A DNA stretch of 64,000 nucleotides from NCBI RefSeq assembly GCF_002019735.1, contig NZ_KV917378.1, positions 987,869-1,051,868 on the forward strand, written 5' to 3'. Numbering within the stretch: position 1 is the first letter of the stretch; each line of letters opens with the position of its first letter. The translations under genes and the position numbers were made by a program. Source of the DNA: Salipaludibacillus agaradhaerens (GTDB lineage Bacteria; Bacillota; Bacilli; Bacillales; Salisediminibacteriaceae). This document shows positions 49,454 to 58,819 of this stretch, in pieces. The notes beneath the pieces are model-generated. The model was not told the origin of the DNA, searched no databases, and worked only from the letters and a program-made list of their open reading frames with translations.

Positions 49454-50632
49454 TCATTCCTTATCTTGCTGCTCCCAATAAAAGTCACTAAACACTTCAG
49501 CAAACACTTCAACAGTACGATAAACTTCCTCAAGAGAATTTTCTATTCCACCAAACTCTACGAGTAGCGCATTTTCTGACAAATCCTGATTGTATACCCC
49601 ATTTCGACTACCTTCACTAACAGGAGGTGCAAAAATCCCACGGCTTAAACCATAATAGTCTTCCTGAAGCCTTTCATGTAATTTATTCGCAAGCGCTTTA
49701 TTTTTTTCGTAGTCAGGGTTATTTTCCCCAATGACGAATAAAGCTTGGGCATACGTTTCTCCATTTAGTTCCACAGTGGTATTCTCCCTTGGTTGAGAAT
49801 CTCGATGAAGATCAAAATAAAATTGGATCTCCTCATTTTCCTGCTTCGCTTCTTCCATAATTTCTCTAGATACTTCGTATGATTGACTGAACCTCCAACT
49901 GCGCTCATTTAGCTCTGCCCCGATATCCGTCGTATCAACCTCTGCTCTGATTCCATGTTTAGCTAATTCAATTCCAAGCCGTTCACCCGCTAGTGTAATA
50001 TTTACACTTTCATGAAAGGGATCCGATGTATTTTGTAATTCCGGTAAATAAGATTCTCTGTTATGCGTATGAATGATATGAACCGTCACTGGTAAATCAT
50101 CTAAGTTATCAGTTTCAGCGACAGATTCTTTTAAATCGGCTATTTCTTCTAACCGTTCAGTAGACGCCTCTCTCTCTGCCAACAACACTTCCATAGGAGG
50201 AGCAGATTCAATAGGCATGGATGTATAATCAACACCTTCCCCTGCAGTTAGAATTCGACCGTCAAATAAAGAGAACCCAGGCAGCTCTCTTCCTAGCAAA
50301 CTTCGTGGATCTTCAGTATTAATGTTTGTCGTTAATTGCAGCATAAGTGGTGTTAATGAAAATGGTTCGTTCCCTTCTGGTAATGACTGTTTAAAATAAC
50401 GATTTTCGTTGCCTAAAACATAGACAAGCGTTTCAACTGATAAGTTATTGCTTATATTATTAACAGAGGCTGATGTTAAATGGTAACCAGCCCCGAATGA
50501 TGTTAAAGTTGCTGCAACAAAAAATATGATAAATGTCCCAGTTAAAGCCACTAACATGAGTTTCTTTGTGCTTATGCTTGTCCTATTTCGGTAAATAGGA
50601 CGGGATCTTTTTATATATGTATGTTTTTTCAT
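49454..50632 (-). CDS. spoIIP: Stage II sporulation protein P
   Basis: A 392-residue septal peptidoglycan hydrolase (amidase and endopeptidase) that works with SpoIID and SpoIIM during engulfment. One N-terminal membrane anchor (about 25-45) is followed by the SpoIIP domain with TVHIIHTHNRESY, YFDLHRDSQPRENT and LLVEFGGIENSLEE carrying the zinc-binding His/Glu residues. ATG 50632 follows AGGGTGA. That ribosome binding site lies in a predicted hairpin (50638-50689). It is located between gpr and yqxA as in B. subtilis. Confidence 0.96.
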   Translation of the reverse strand: MKKHTYIKRSRPIYRNRTSISTKKLMLVALTGTFIIFFVAATLTSFGAGYHLTSASVNNISNNLSVETLVYVLGNENRYFKQSLPEGNEPFSLTPLMLQLTTNINTEDPRSLLGRELPGFSLFDGRILTAGEGVDYTSMPIESAPPMEVLLAEREASTERLEEIADLKESVAETDNLDDLPVTVHIIHTHNRESYLPELQNTSDPFHESVNITLAGERLGIELAKHGIRAEVDTTDIGAELNERSWRFSQSYEVSREIMEEAKQENEEIQFYFDLHRDSQPRENTTVELNGETYAQALFVIGENNPDYEKNKALANKLHERLQEDYYGLSRGIFAPPVSEGSRNGVYNQDLSENALLVEFGGIENSLEEVYRTVEVFAEVFSDFYWEQQDKE

Positions 50633-50637
50633 AAAAT

Positions 50638-50689
50638 TCACCCTCTCTTTCAGCTTGTCCATAAGTTATTCTTATGCTGAAAAAGAGGG
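50638..50689 (-). promoter_or_regulatory. Hairpin covering the spoIIP ribosome binding site
   Basis: A 14-bp stem (CCCTCTTTTTCAGC against GCTGAAAGAGAGGG, one G-U) includes the AGAGGG of the spoIIP Shine-Dalgarno; a smaller ATAAG/CTTAT stem lies inside. There is no U-tract, so it is unlikely to be a plain gpr terminator. It could restrict SpoIIP translation from the gpr read-through mRNA. Confidence 0.6.
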
Positions 50690-50701
50690 TTTAGAACTAA
50701 T

Positions 50702-51820
50702 CTAATGTGTATATGCTCCTGAGTTTTCATCAGTTACATCAGAATGCAAAGCCGTGTTTATTCCTTGGGCTAACAGATTAGCCATATCTTCAATAAATTC
50801 ATCTACTTCTTTAGGAGTAACCATTAAGTTGTGGCCGAGTGGTGATAGCACTTCGTGAATTAGTTGGCGTTTTTCATCCTCATCAAGCCCCCCGACGACT
50901 CCTAAATACATGCTTCGTTCTTTATCACTTGGCATATCTTCTTCGGTCAGTTTCTTTTTCTCACCGAACGTCATACCGGCTGGGGCTAAAGCACGTTTTG
51001 GAGATTGTCCCTCTATGGTTTCTCTGCCAAAGTGTTTTAAAAGATAATCTATCGTATCACTTGTAATTGAAACAGCATCTACTACCGTAGGCACACCAAT
51101 GGCGATTACCGGTATGCCTAATACCTCTTTTGAGATTTCTTTTCGTTTATTCCCTACCCCTGATCCAGGATGAATACCTGTATCAGATATTTGTATCGTC
51201 GTATTCACCCGATCGATAGACCTGGCAGCCAAAGCATCTACAGCAATGATGAAATCAGGCTTTACTTTTTCTACAACACCAAAAATGATGTCACTTGTTT
51301 CAATTCCTGTAAGGCCCATTACACCAGGTGAAATAGCACTTACAGCTCTGAATCCATCTTGGACATTTTCTGGTTGAAGTTCAAATAAATGCTTCGTAAT
51401 AAGAAGGTTCTCCGTCACCAAGGGTCCTAAAGCATCTGGTGTAACATTCCAATTTCCTAAACCTACTACCAAACAAGTGGCTTCGCGATCAATTCCAACA
51501 GACGAAAGAAAACGATCGAATTCTTTAGCAAACACTTTTTCTGCTTGTGCTTGTAATGCCGTATCTTTTTGTCTGATTCCATCAATTTGTAATGTTAAAT
51601 AATGTCCTGCCTTTTTCCCTAACCTTTCCGCTGCCTTGTCATCGATCGTTACATGGGTAATCGCTATCCCGTCATGATCTCTTTCGTCTAAATTGACACC
51701 ATCCACAACGGAACCGGCCCTTTTCTGCTGGTCTGCTTCTTCCCTTTCACGTGCAAGTGAATGCGCTTCAACTGCTAAATCTGTTCTTACTTGATAATCT
51801 GATAAATCAATTTTATCCAT
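50702..51820 (-). CDS. gpr: Spore germination protease GPR
   Basis: A 372-residue aspartic-like protease that degrades small acid-soluble spore proteins at germination. The N-terminal pro-segment contains [12 protein letters not shown], which mimics its own substrate sites. The core carries [34 protein letters not shown] and [14 protein letters not shown] 51820 with GGAGG seven bases upstream is chosen. A weak SigG-like pair (CATACTT at 51848-51854, AATAA about 16 bases before) lies upstream; low certainty. First gene of gpr-spoIIP-yqxA. Confidence 0.97.
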   Translation of the reverse strand: MDKIDLSDYQVRTDLAVEAHSLAREREEADQQKRAGSVVDGVNLDERDHDGIAITHVTIDDKAAERLGKKAGHYLTLQIDGIRQKDTALQAQAEKVFAKEFDRFLSSVGIDREATCLVVGLGNWNVTPDALGPLVTENLLITKHLFELQPENVQDGFRAVSAISPGVMGLTGIETSDIIFGVVEKVKPDFIIAVDALAARSIDRVNTTIQISDTGIHPGSGVGNKRKEISKEVLGIPVIAIGVPTVVDAVSITSDTIDYLLKHFGRETIEGQSPKRALAPAGMTFGEKKKLTEEDMPSDKERSMYLGVVGGLDEDEKRQLIHEVLSPLGHNLMVTPKEVDEFIEDMANLLAQGINTALHSDVTDENSGAYTH

Positions 51821-51873
51821 CCTACCGCCTCCATTTTTCATTTAATAAAGTATGTCCTACTTGGAAAATGTTA

Positions 51874-51902
51874 TTGCATTTTAAATGGTGTTTTGGTACA
51901 AT
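51874..51902 (+). promoter_or_regulatory. SigA-type promoter of rpsT
   Basis: TTGCAT (51874-51879), 17 bases, TACAAT (51897-51902); divergent from gpr. Confidence 0.8.
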
Positions 51903-51960
51903 CCTTAGTGTTGCACGCAAAAGGAAAGGTTATTACGATTGCATTGGGGAGGTGAAACAG

Positions 51961-52227
51961 ATGGCAAACATTAAATCTGCTATCAAACGCGGACGGACGA
52001 ATGAAAAGCGCCGTGCCCAGAATGCTGCATTTAAATCAGATCTACGTAGATCAATCAAAGTCTTTAATGCAAAAGCTGAAGAAAAAGACGTTGAGGGTGC
52101 TAAAGAAGCATTCCTTGTTGCTACAAAGAAGCTTGATAAAGCAGCGAATAGAGGTCTTTTCCATAAAAACGCAGCTAACCGTCAAAAATCACGGTTACAA
52201 CAACGTTTAAACGAAATTTCTGCATAA
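51961..52227 (+). CDS. rpsT: 30S ribosomal protein S20
   Basis: An 88-residue, lysine/arginine-rich helical ribosomal protein beginning [35 protein letters not shown] precedes the ATG; an in-frame extension of 70 codons upstream is spurious. It is the only ribosomal gene here on the plus strand and is divergent from gpr, as in B. subtilis. Confidence 0.98.
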   Translation: MANIKSAIKRGRTNEKRRAQNAAFKSDLRRSIKVFNAKAEEKDVEGAKEAFLVATKKLDKAANRGLFHKNAANRQKSRLQQRLNEISA

Positions 52228-52228
52228 C

Positions 52229-52267
52229 AAAAAGAGGCATTCACTCATTTTAGTGATATGCCTTTTT
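52229..52267 (+). terminator. Terminator of rpsT
   Basis: AAAAAGAGGCAT and ATGCCTTTTT arms around CACT/AGTG inner pairing, with a T-run formed by the distal arm and beyond. Directly after the stop. Confidence 0.85.
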
Positions 52268-52373
52268 ATTTTACAAATTTTCAAGGGCATTAACCTACTG
52301 ACTAATAGTCTGGGGATGCTCCGTATAATATAAAACTCACCTGAATACATGATGAAATATTTTAAAATAAACA

Positions 52374-53408
52374 TTATACGGATAGGTTATGCGGTTGTCT
52401 TTTTAGTAAAAAGAGTTCTACTCCTAATTCATCATGCACTTGCCCTGTTTTAATTTGATAATCCAGTTCAGCGAGTTGGTCAATGAGCATGAGTAATTGA
52501 CTATCGTCAAATTTCTTCACTTGTCTCCCAGCTAATTTAACAACGTACGGGTGTAATTTCAATTGAGAAGCAATCATTTTTTCTCCATACCCTTGACTCA
52601 CAAGCTGTTTAACTTGATATAAAATACGGAATTGTCGCACCATAAGTGCTACTATTTTTAAAGGGGCTTCCTTTTGTTTTAATAAGTCTTTATATATTTT
52701 AAGAGCGCGTGGCACATTAGATTTTACGACACTATCAACAAGTGCAAAAATGTCTTGTTCAAGAGATCTTGCCACAAGACCTTCCACATGATGTTGTTTC
52801 ACGATCGCCCCTTCCCCCACGTGAAGCGCTAATTTTTTAATTTCCGATGCCATAATCATTAAATTGGCACTTGTTAATGCAAGAAGCGCTCCTTGAGCCT
52901 CTGCATCGAAGGTCACGCCAAACTCTTCCCCTCTATTTCCGATCCATTGACGAAGGTCCTTTTCTTCTAAAGGCTTCCCCTCCATAATCACCCCTTGCTT
53001 CTTAAGCAATTTGACAAGCTTTTTTCTTTCGTCTAACTTTTCATAAGGGGCTAAAAGAATAAAAATTGTTTCCAACGCTGGGTTATCAATGTACGATTGT
53101 AATGCCTTAATATCATGCTCAATTTTTTCTTTCGTTTGTTGTGCTGACAGAAAGTAAGCATTTTTGACAATCACAACACGTTTCCCACCCATAAACGGAT
53201 ACGTATAGGCTTCTTCTATAGCTATTTCTACTGCATGTTCCTGCATATCAAATTTAGATAAATTAAACTCCTGTTCCTCACGCGAGAGGGTGGCAGAAAT
53301 TATCCGTTGCAAAATATCTTCAATGAGATAGGTTTCAGAACCGTATAATAAATAAAGCGGGGAAAGATTTCCTTTGCTAATTTCTTTTAATACATCCACA
53401 TATGACAT
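52374..53408 (-). CDS. holA: DNA polymerase III delta subunit
   Basis: A 344-residue clamp-loader subunit (YqeN) that opens the sliding clamp. Family features: SPLYLLYGSETYLIEDIL at the N-terminus, VVIVKNAYFL, FILLAPYEKLDERKKLVKLLKK, and the C-terminal collar domain with ALKIYKDLLKQKEAPLKIVALMVRQFR. GGAAGGAG precedes the ATG. It converges with rpsT; upstream (53409-53826) only a terminator and the promoter area of yqzM are seen. Confidence 0.97.
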   Translation of the reverse strand: MSYVDVLKEISKGNLSPLYLLYGSETYLIEDILQRIISATLSREEQEFNLSKFDMQEHAVEIAIEEAYTYPFMGGKRVVIVKNAYFLSAQQTKEKIEHDIKALQSYIDNPALETIFILLAPYEKLDERKKLVKLLKKQGVIMEGKPLEEKDLRQWIGNRGEEFGVTFDAEAQGALLALTSANLMIMASEIKKLALHVGEGAIVKQHHVEGLVARSLEQDIFALVDSVVKSNVPRALKIYKDLLKQKEAPLKIVALMVRQFRILYQVKQLVSQGYGEKMIASQLKLHPYVVKLAGRQVKKFDDSQLLMLIDQLAELDYQIKTGQVHDELGVELFLLKRQPHNLSV

Positions 53409-53462
53409 GGTCCAACTCCTTCCCTTATTGTCATGTGTATTTTACCATAAGGGCTTGTAAAG

Positions 53463-53499
53463 AAAAAAGGAGAATAGTGTGTTAATACAACTATCCTCC
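53463..53499 (-). terminator. Terminator upstream of holA
   Basis: GGAG-ATAGTGTG and CAACTAT-CTCC form an imperfect stem that on the minus strand runs into six T residues. It may stop transcripts reading through from comEC, about 530 bases upstream, before holA. Confidence 0.65.
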
Positions 53500-53826
53500 A
53501 TTTATGATAAACGCCGCCAGTCAGCACCTAGGATACTGACTAGCAACGATAATCATATCTAATCCTTATTGAATTGTATTGATATCTTATCCTATGCTCA
53601 CACATTATATAGGTGACAACTATTAGAAAAAGCAGTTTGCATTTATCAAACAAGCATAAATTAGCTTTTGAGCTCACTTTGAAATAACTAGGAATTGCTA
53701 ACGATTAAACTTAGTCTACCCTTTGTTAAGAAAGGTTTACAATTATCATTTAACGTAAGTGTTATTCAACTATGGATTTTTTTTAGTAATTGGCCTATAC
53801 TAGAGAAGTGACAGGAGGGATAGAAA

Positions 53827-53958
53827 ATGAATGAATTTGAAAAAGAAGTTCAATCAAAGCGAAACGATGCAATAGACAGTGGTATTGGTTTTGTGGTAGG
53901 GTTTGGCTTTTTCGCCTTAATTTTCATTATTGCCCAAGTGATTGATTTAGCACTTTAA
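53827..53958 (+). CDS. yqzM: YqzM family small membrane protein
   Basis: A 43-residue protein starting MNEFEKEVQSKRNDAIDSG, then one membrane helix (IGFVVGFGFFALIFIIAQVI). The size, the charged N-terminus plus single helix, and the location between holA and comEC match YqzM of Bacillus, of unknown function. GGAGGG is seven bases before the ATG and a terminator follows. Too short for most automatic callers. Confidence 0.88.
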   Translation: MNEFEKEVQSKRNDAIDSGIGFVVGFGFFALIFIIAQVIDLAL

Positions 53959-53993
53959 TATGATTGTTCAGCTACATAATATACTTGTCTATG

Positions 53994-54026
53994 AGCACGC
54001 CCTCAATTTAGGTGCGTGTTTTTTCA
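53994..54026 (+). terminator. Terminator of yqzM
   Basis: GCACGC-CCT pairs with AGG-GCGTGT across a short loop, followed by six T residues on the plus strand. It also lies immediately past the comEC stop. Confidence 0.8.
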
Positions 54027-54028
54027 AT

Positions 54029-56338
54029 TCATCTTAGATAATGATCAATAGTAAAAGAAGAGTTATCCTCAAATTCCATTGTAATAGCTCCGTGAATATC
54101 TGTACGAAAAACGGTGACCTGGTGACTTTCAAGACGTGTTAATACATCAGGATGGGGATGACCAAAAGTATTATTTTCCCCTACAGAAATCACCCCTATT
54201 TTAGGCTTCAACTGTTCTAGTAGTTCTTCTCTGGTGGATGTGCCACTACCGTGATGACCAACTTTTAAAATATCAGCTTTCAAGTCGGGATATTCGGTTA
54301 ATAAACGTTTTTCTCCCCCTTCTTCTAGATCACCTGTAAACAAAAAAGATATGCCACTCAAATTAGCGAATAGAACGATTGAACGGTCATTCTCATCAAT
54401 TTCATCCCCGTGAGGGTGCATGATGAAAAAAGAATCGTCATCAACATTCCAGGACACCCCCTTTTCAACTTGAATAATGGGGATATTTTTCTCGTGGAGA
54501 CACATCAACTGATTTTTCGCTTCTTGCGGTACAGACTCAGCTATTGGATAAAAAGCATCACCGATCGTTAACACCTCTGTCAAATAACATGTTTCACCAA
54601 CATGATCTAAATGACCGTGAGTGAGAATAAGCCGATCTATATGGCTGATCCCTTTTGCTTTTAAAAAAGGTTCAATGACATTTTTCCCTGGTCCTCCTGC
54701 AATCGTTTTCTCTTTAACCTCATTCACATCATCTTCCCAACGAATAACACCGCCTGTATCTATTAAATAAACACCATTTCTATAAGGTAATTCAATTACA
54801 ATAGCATCTCCTTGGCCAACATCAAGTATCGTAACCGTCGTTTTCCCATTGAAATAAGGTAAGATAATTGGCAAAGTAACTAACAATAAACTGCAGCATC
54901 CAACAACAGCAAGCCATTTCTTTTTTTGCACCTCCCATAAAACTAAGCACAAAATAATTGAGACAATCATAGCTAAAAGCAAAGCTTCAGAGGGCTGTCC
55001 TATAACTATTTGCGGCCATGTCCATTTAGCTATAATATCAACTAGCATATAGACAGGTTTTAGCGACTGGCTAAGCAGCGTATAGGTGAAGCTAGCAGCG
55101 GGTGGTGATAATAACTGCAGGAACATTGTAATAAAGGAAATCGGTAAAACCCACAGAGAGACGAAAGGAATAAACAACATATTGATAAGTAATGACAACA
55201 GTGATATCTCAAAAAAATGATAGAGCATTAACGGTAAGGAGATGAGCTGAGCTACCCCGGTTACTTTAAGCAAACTGAAAAATGGCGAGGAGTTAAGAAA
55301 AATACGCTTTGATAATAGAAGGGAAAAGCTTGTTAAAAATGACAATTGAAAGCCGAGATGATAGAGATAAAAAGGGTTAATGATCAGGAGAGTGATACAT
55401 ACGATCGAGAGGATATCTAAAAGGCTGAACCTCCATTTAAATTGAACAGATAGTATGACAAACATACAGGTTAGTGAGGCGCGAACAACAGACGGGGCTC
55501 CCCCTGCTATTAAGGCATAAACAGGTAAGATAGCCAGAACCGAATAGGCAGCCTTTTCCCTCGTCATACCAATTCTGTACAATAGATAATAAAGTACCGC
55601 TGTGACAAGGCCGATGTGCAAACCAGATACCGCTAGCAAATGTATAATACCAAGCTGCCTAAATTGATTCAGGCGTTGTTCACTGAATAAAGACCTGTCC
55701 CCAAACACTAGGGCAGCAATCAATGCTGAGGCTTCTTCATCTTTTTCATACGTAAGTTGATAAACAGCATGACTACGCCATTTTTTTAGTGTATGCAGCC
55801 AATTGTTATTTCCTTCTTTACATACAAGGGTGTTAGGGTTAATAGTTACTGTCCAATATATATTTTGTTCACGTAAGAAGCTACTATAATTAAAGCTATA
55901 TGGATTTCTAGCCGTTTTTGGAGGGGATAATTTGCCTTTGAATTTACATTCATCATTTAAAGCTGGCTTCAATGTCTTCTCCTCATATGGTAAAAAAACA
56001 TGTATCTTCTCACCTTGTTTTAGTTTTGCTTGAAAAGACAAGCTTCGTCCAGATGACGTCTTTCTCGGTTCTGTTAATGGACGAGCACTAAAATTTGTTT
56101 CCTCTCCATTTAAATAAGATATATTACTTTCCAGGATATAATGGCCGTATATATAACATATCCCCATTAACATCACATAAAGAAAAAGGCTCCCCCATGC
56201 TCTTAAATAGTTTAGATATTTCAGATGTGGCAATGAAGCAACAATGAGAAAGGTAATTGACCAAAATTGCCACCCATACAAACTAGCAGATAAACCGCTA
56301 ATAACTGAAAAAGCTAGGCAGTAATACGTGGGTTTCAT
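54029..56338 (-). CDS. comEC: Competence protein ComEC (DNA-uptake channel)
   Basis: A 769-residue polytopic membrane protein that forms the channel for single-stranded DNA during transformation. N-terminal membrane segments and an extracytoplasmic DUF4131/OB-type region (about 60-200) lead into the Competence core with LLAVSGLHIGLV and many helices. A C-terminal beta-lactamase-like domain has LTHGHLDHVGE, FTGDLEEGGE and VGHHGSGTST, presumably degrading the non-transported strand. ATG 56338 with GGGGGAGCC is chosen; a 30-codon upstream frame is discarded. The 56339-56515 spacer shows nothing further. Confidence 0.96.
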   Translation of the reverse strand: MKPTYYCLAFSVISGLSASLYGWQFWSITFLIVASLPHLKYLNYLRAWGSLFLYVMLMGICYIYGHYILESNISYLNGEETNFSARPLTEPRKTSSGRSLSFQAKLKQGEKIHVFLPYEEKTLKPALNDECKFKGKLSPPKTARNPYSFNYSSFLREQNIYWTVTINPNTLVCKEGNNNWLHTLKKWRSHAVYQLTYEKDEEASALIAALVFGDRSLFSEQRLNQFRQLGIIHLLAVSGLHIGLVTAVLYYLLYRIGMTREKAAYSVLAILPVYALIAGGAPSVVRASLTCMFVILSVQFKWRFSLLDILSIVCITLLIINPFYLYHLGFQLSFLTSFSLLLSKRIFLNSSPFFSLLKVTGVAQLISLPLMLYHFFEISLLSLLINMLFIPFVSLWVLPISFITMFLQLLSPPAASFTYTLLSQSLKPVYMLVDIIAKWTWPQIVIGQPSEALLLAMIVSIILCLVLWEVQKKKWLAVVGCCSLLLVTLPIILPYFNGKTTVTILDVGQGDAIVIELPYRNGVYLIDTGGVIRWEDDVNEVKEKTIAGGPGKNVIEPFLKAKGISHIDRLILTHGHLDHVGETCYLTEVLTIGDAFYPIAESVPQEAKNQLMCLHEKNIPIIQVEKGVSWNVDDDSFFIMHPHGDEIDENDRSIVLFANLSGISFLFTGDLEEGGEKRLLTEYPDLKADILKVGHHGSGTSTREELLEQLKPKIGVISVGENNTFGHPHPDVLTRLESHQVTVFRTDIHGAITMEFEDNSSFTIDHYLR

Positions 56339-56515
56339 GGCTCCCCCTTTTATTATACTTTTCGCTAGACTATTGGTTAAATGGTCAGTACTAAAAAACT
56401 CAACTGGATTACATAGAAATGGGCACATAATATAGTAGTGTAGAGAGTGGAGATAGGGGGGAGATCCCCCTTCAGAAAGTGAGGGAGTGGTAAGGTGCTG
56501 TTAACATTCCTTTCT

Positions 56516-57085
56516 TTAGCTAGAGGAGGTATATAGCTTATTAGCTTCATCTCTGAATTTTTCAATCATCTCTTTATCAGCCCCTTTAGCTTCTAGCTGA
56601 CGTAAAAGTTCTGCTGTAAACAATAACTTTTCTTTGTTTTTAGTGTCTAGAATCATTTCCTCAAGCTCAACCTGCTCAACAGTTACGCCAGCTTGATGAA
56701 ACATCTCAATAGCAAATTCATGATTTTTATAATCTTGAGCATAATAAACCTTTTTAATACCTGCTTGTATTAACGCTTTACTGCAATTTAAGCAAGGGAA
56801 ATGCGTCACATAAATTTCTGCTCCTTCAGTAGGAACACCGAATTTAGCACATTGCAAAAGGGCATTTATTTCAGCATGAACGGTTCTTACACAATGATTA
56901 TCTATTAGATAACAACCGTCATCTATACAGTGCTTACCACCAGATATAGAGCCATTGTATCCTCCAGCAATGATTCGTTTATCCCTAACAATTGTAGCTC
57001 CTACCATCAATCTAGTACATGTACTTCTTAAAGCTAGCAAGTGGCTTTGTGCCATGAAGTATTGGTGCCATGAAATGCGTTCCAT
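56516..57085 (-). CDS. comEB: ComEB / dCMP deaminase
   Basis: A 189-residue zinc-dependent deoxycytidylate deaminase-family protein; its role in competence is minor or uncertain. The catalytic HAE is in RTVHAEINALLQC, and the zinc cysteines in HFPCLNCSKALI. The extra metal region GGKHCIDDGCYLIDNHC is typical of dCMP deaminases. It lies between comEA and comEC on the same strand, matching the comE operon. Confidence 0.96.
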   Translation of the reverse strand: MERISWHQYFMAQSHLLALRSTCTRLMVGATIVRDKRIIAGGYNGSISGGKHCIDDGCYLIDNHCVRTVHAEINALLQCAKFGVPTEGAEIYVTHFPCLNCSKALIQAGIKKVYYAQDYKNHEFAIEMFHQAGVTVEQVELEEMILDTKNKEKLLFTAELLRQLEAKGADKEMIEKFRDEANKLYTSSS

Positions 57086-57223
57086 TTCACTCCCCGCCTT
57101 TCTCCATTTATCTATTTCTATTCTTCATCAAGTTTAGACAAAATTCTCAATTTAATCAATGGAGAGATGTGGGCCTACAAAGAATTAATAGTGCTAAATA
57201 ATGATGAGGTTGATAAGGTCGTG

Positions 57224-57853
57224 TTACTTTATAATTAAGTAGTCTTCTAATGTTTCAAGTGTTTTTTCTCCTATTCCAGGCACATTTAAAATGTCCTCCT
57301 TCGATTGAAATAAACCATGCTCTTCTCGATAGGAGATGATGGCTTCTGCTTTTGCTGGTCCAATCCCAGGTAAGGAGGTCAACTCGTCCATTGTTGCCTC
57401 GTTGAGAAAAACACCTCCTTCATCCTCACCACTATTTCCAGTTAAATGAGAGAACTCCCCCTCTTCAACATCTGTATACGATGGGACAACTATCACCATC
57501 TCATCATAGCATCTTTCAGCAAGATTAATAACATCTACATTCGCTTCACTGGTGAATCCCCCTGCCTTTGTAATCACATTATTCACTCTCTCATCTGGCT
57601 CCATTTTATAAATGCCCGGTTTGGCCACTTCTCCTTTAATATCCACGATAATATCTTGAGTGATCTCCTCCAATTTCTCATTTACCTTTTCTCCATTTTC
57701 CTCTTCCCAAAAGGCTGTCAACTCGTTAACCTGTTCCTTTTCAGTAGGTCTAGTGGTGACAAAAAGAATGATAAGGATAGTTGAGATAGCTATTATTGCC
57801 CCAACTAGATAAATAGGGTGGCTCAGTAGTCGATTGTGAATAAACCGTTTCAT
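57224..57853 (-). CDS. comEA: Competence DNA receptor ComEA
   Basis: A 209-residue membrane-anchored DNA-binding protein. One N-terminal helix (about 14-32) is followed by an acidic linker, an SLBB-type domain (VDIKGEVAKPGIYKMEPDERVNNVI) and a C-terminal double helix-hairpin-helix (LTSLPGIGPAKAEAIISYREEHG, then LNVPGIGEKTLETLEDYL). AAAGGAG precedes the ATG. First gene of the comE operon and divergent from comER. Confidence 0.96.
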   Translation of the reverse strand: MKRFIHNRLLSHPIYLVGAIIAISTILIILFVTTRPTEKEQVNELTAFWEEENGEKVNEKLEEITQDIIVDIKGEVAKPGIYKMEPDERVNNVITKAGGFTSEANVDVINLAERCYDEMVIVVPSYTDVEEGEFSHLTGNSGEDEGGVFLNEATMDELTSLPGIGPAKAEAIISYREEHGLFQSKEDILNVPGIGEKTLETLEDYLIIK

Positions 57854-57926
57854 AAAATTCTCCTTTTTGACATGAATTTGTAAAGCGATACATAAGATTT
57901 TAAGAACGAGTCATTCGAGAGGTGTG

Positions 57927-58766
57927 ATGTTAAGCATGCAACAACTGGGTTTTATCGGAACGGGAAGTATGGGAAGTATTTTACTTGAATCTTTTATTAA
58001 AGCGGGAATTCCTGAAGAAATGATCCATGTGACCAATCGAAGCGTCGAGAAAGTGAAAAACATAAAGACCAAATTTAAACACGTATCAGATCATAGTAGT
58101 AGTCGTTCGTTAGCAGATAGTGCTGAGTGGATTTTTGTCTGTACTAAACCTGCTGATATGGTCGGGGTTTTAAAAGATATGTCAACTTACTTAAAATCTC
58201 ATCACGTCATTATTACTATCACGAGCCCACTTCAAGTTGAAGAAGCTGAAGAATTATTATATAAGACTAAAACACCGGTTGTGAGATTTATCCCAAGCAT
58301 TGTTAATTTGTCTCTACAAGGACCCTCATTAGTGACTTTCGGGAACAGGTGCTCAAACAGATTACAAAATGAACTCAATCAACTTTTTAATCTTATATCT
58401 TCTCCTATTTCTATTACAGCAGACATGACGAGAGCCGCTTCTGATCTTGCTAGCTGTGGACCTGCTTTTATTAGTTTTTTAGTGAGGCAAATGATAAAAG
58501 GGGCCGTGGAAGAGACTGGCATCAAAGAAGGAACAGCGTTAAAAATTACAGAGTCAATGTTAGTTGCTTACGGTGAATTACTTAGAGGGAAACAATTTGA
58601 TTTAGCTACATTACAAAAAAGAGTTACTGTTCCGGGGGGCGTGACAGGGGTAGGATTAGACGTTCTAGAAAAAAACACAAAAAACACTTTCCATGACATG
58701 TTTAAAGCCACACATAAGAAGTATGCTTATGATCGCGATCATATTAGAGAGTTACTCAACAAATAA
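57927..58766 (+). CDS. comER: ComER (late competence, ProC-like)
   Basis: A 279-residue pyrroline-5-carboxylate-reductase-like protein, divergent from comEA as in B. subtilis. The N-terminal dinucleotide fold starts LGFIGTGSMGSILLESF. A C-terminal P5CR-like dimerisation region has SCGPAFISFLVRQM and TVPGGVTGVGLDVL. Its role in competence is not established. ATG 57927 (four bases after GAGAGG) is preferred over GTG 57924 and ATG 57936. Confidence 0.93.
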   Translation: MLSMQQLGFIGTGSMGSILLESFIKAGIPEEMIHVTNRSVEKVKNIKTKFKHVSDHSSSRSLADSAEWIFVCTKPADMVGVLKDMSTYLKSHHVIITITSPLQVEEAEELLYKTKTPVVRFIPSIVNLSLQGPSLVTFGNRCSNRLQNELNQLFNLISSPISITADMTRAASDLASCGPAFISFLVRQMIKGAVEETGIKEGTALKITESMLVAYGELLRGKQFDLATLQKRVTVPGGVTGVGLDVLEKNTKNTFHDMFKATHKKYAYDRDHIRELLNK

Positions 58767-58788
58767 GGAAGCTGCGCGCAGCTTCCTT
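58765..58788 (+). terminator. Terminator of comER and/or yqeM
   Basis: A perfectly symmetrical 24-bp palindrome, AAGGAAGCTG-CGCG-CAGCTTCCTT, beginning at the comER stop. T-runs are short on both strands, so it is probably a bidirectional terminator of moderate strength between converging genes. Confidence 0.7.
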
Positions 58789-58819
58789 CATTATACAAGT
58801 AATAGCACTATTTGACTAG

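Noticed and set aside
56377-56565. 62-codon minus-strand frame between comEC and comEB
   Set aside because: Begins inside comEB in another frame, lacks a ribosome binding site and is not conserved in pattern.
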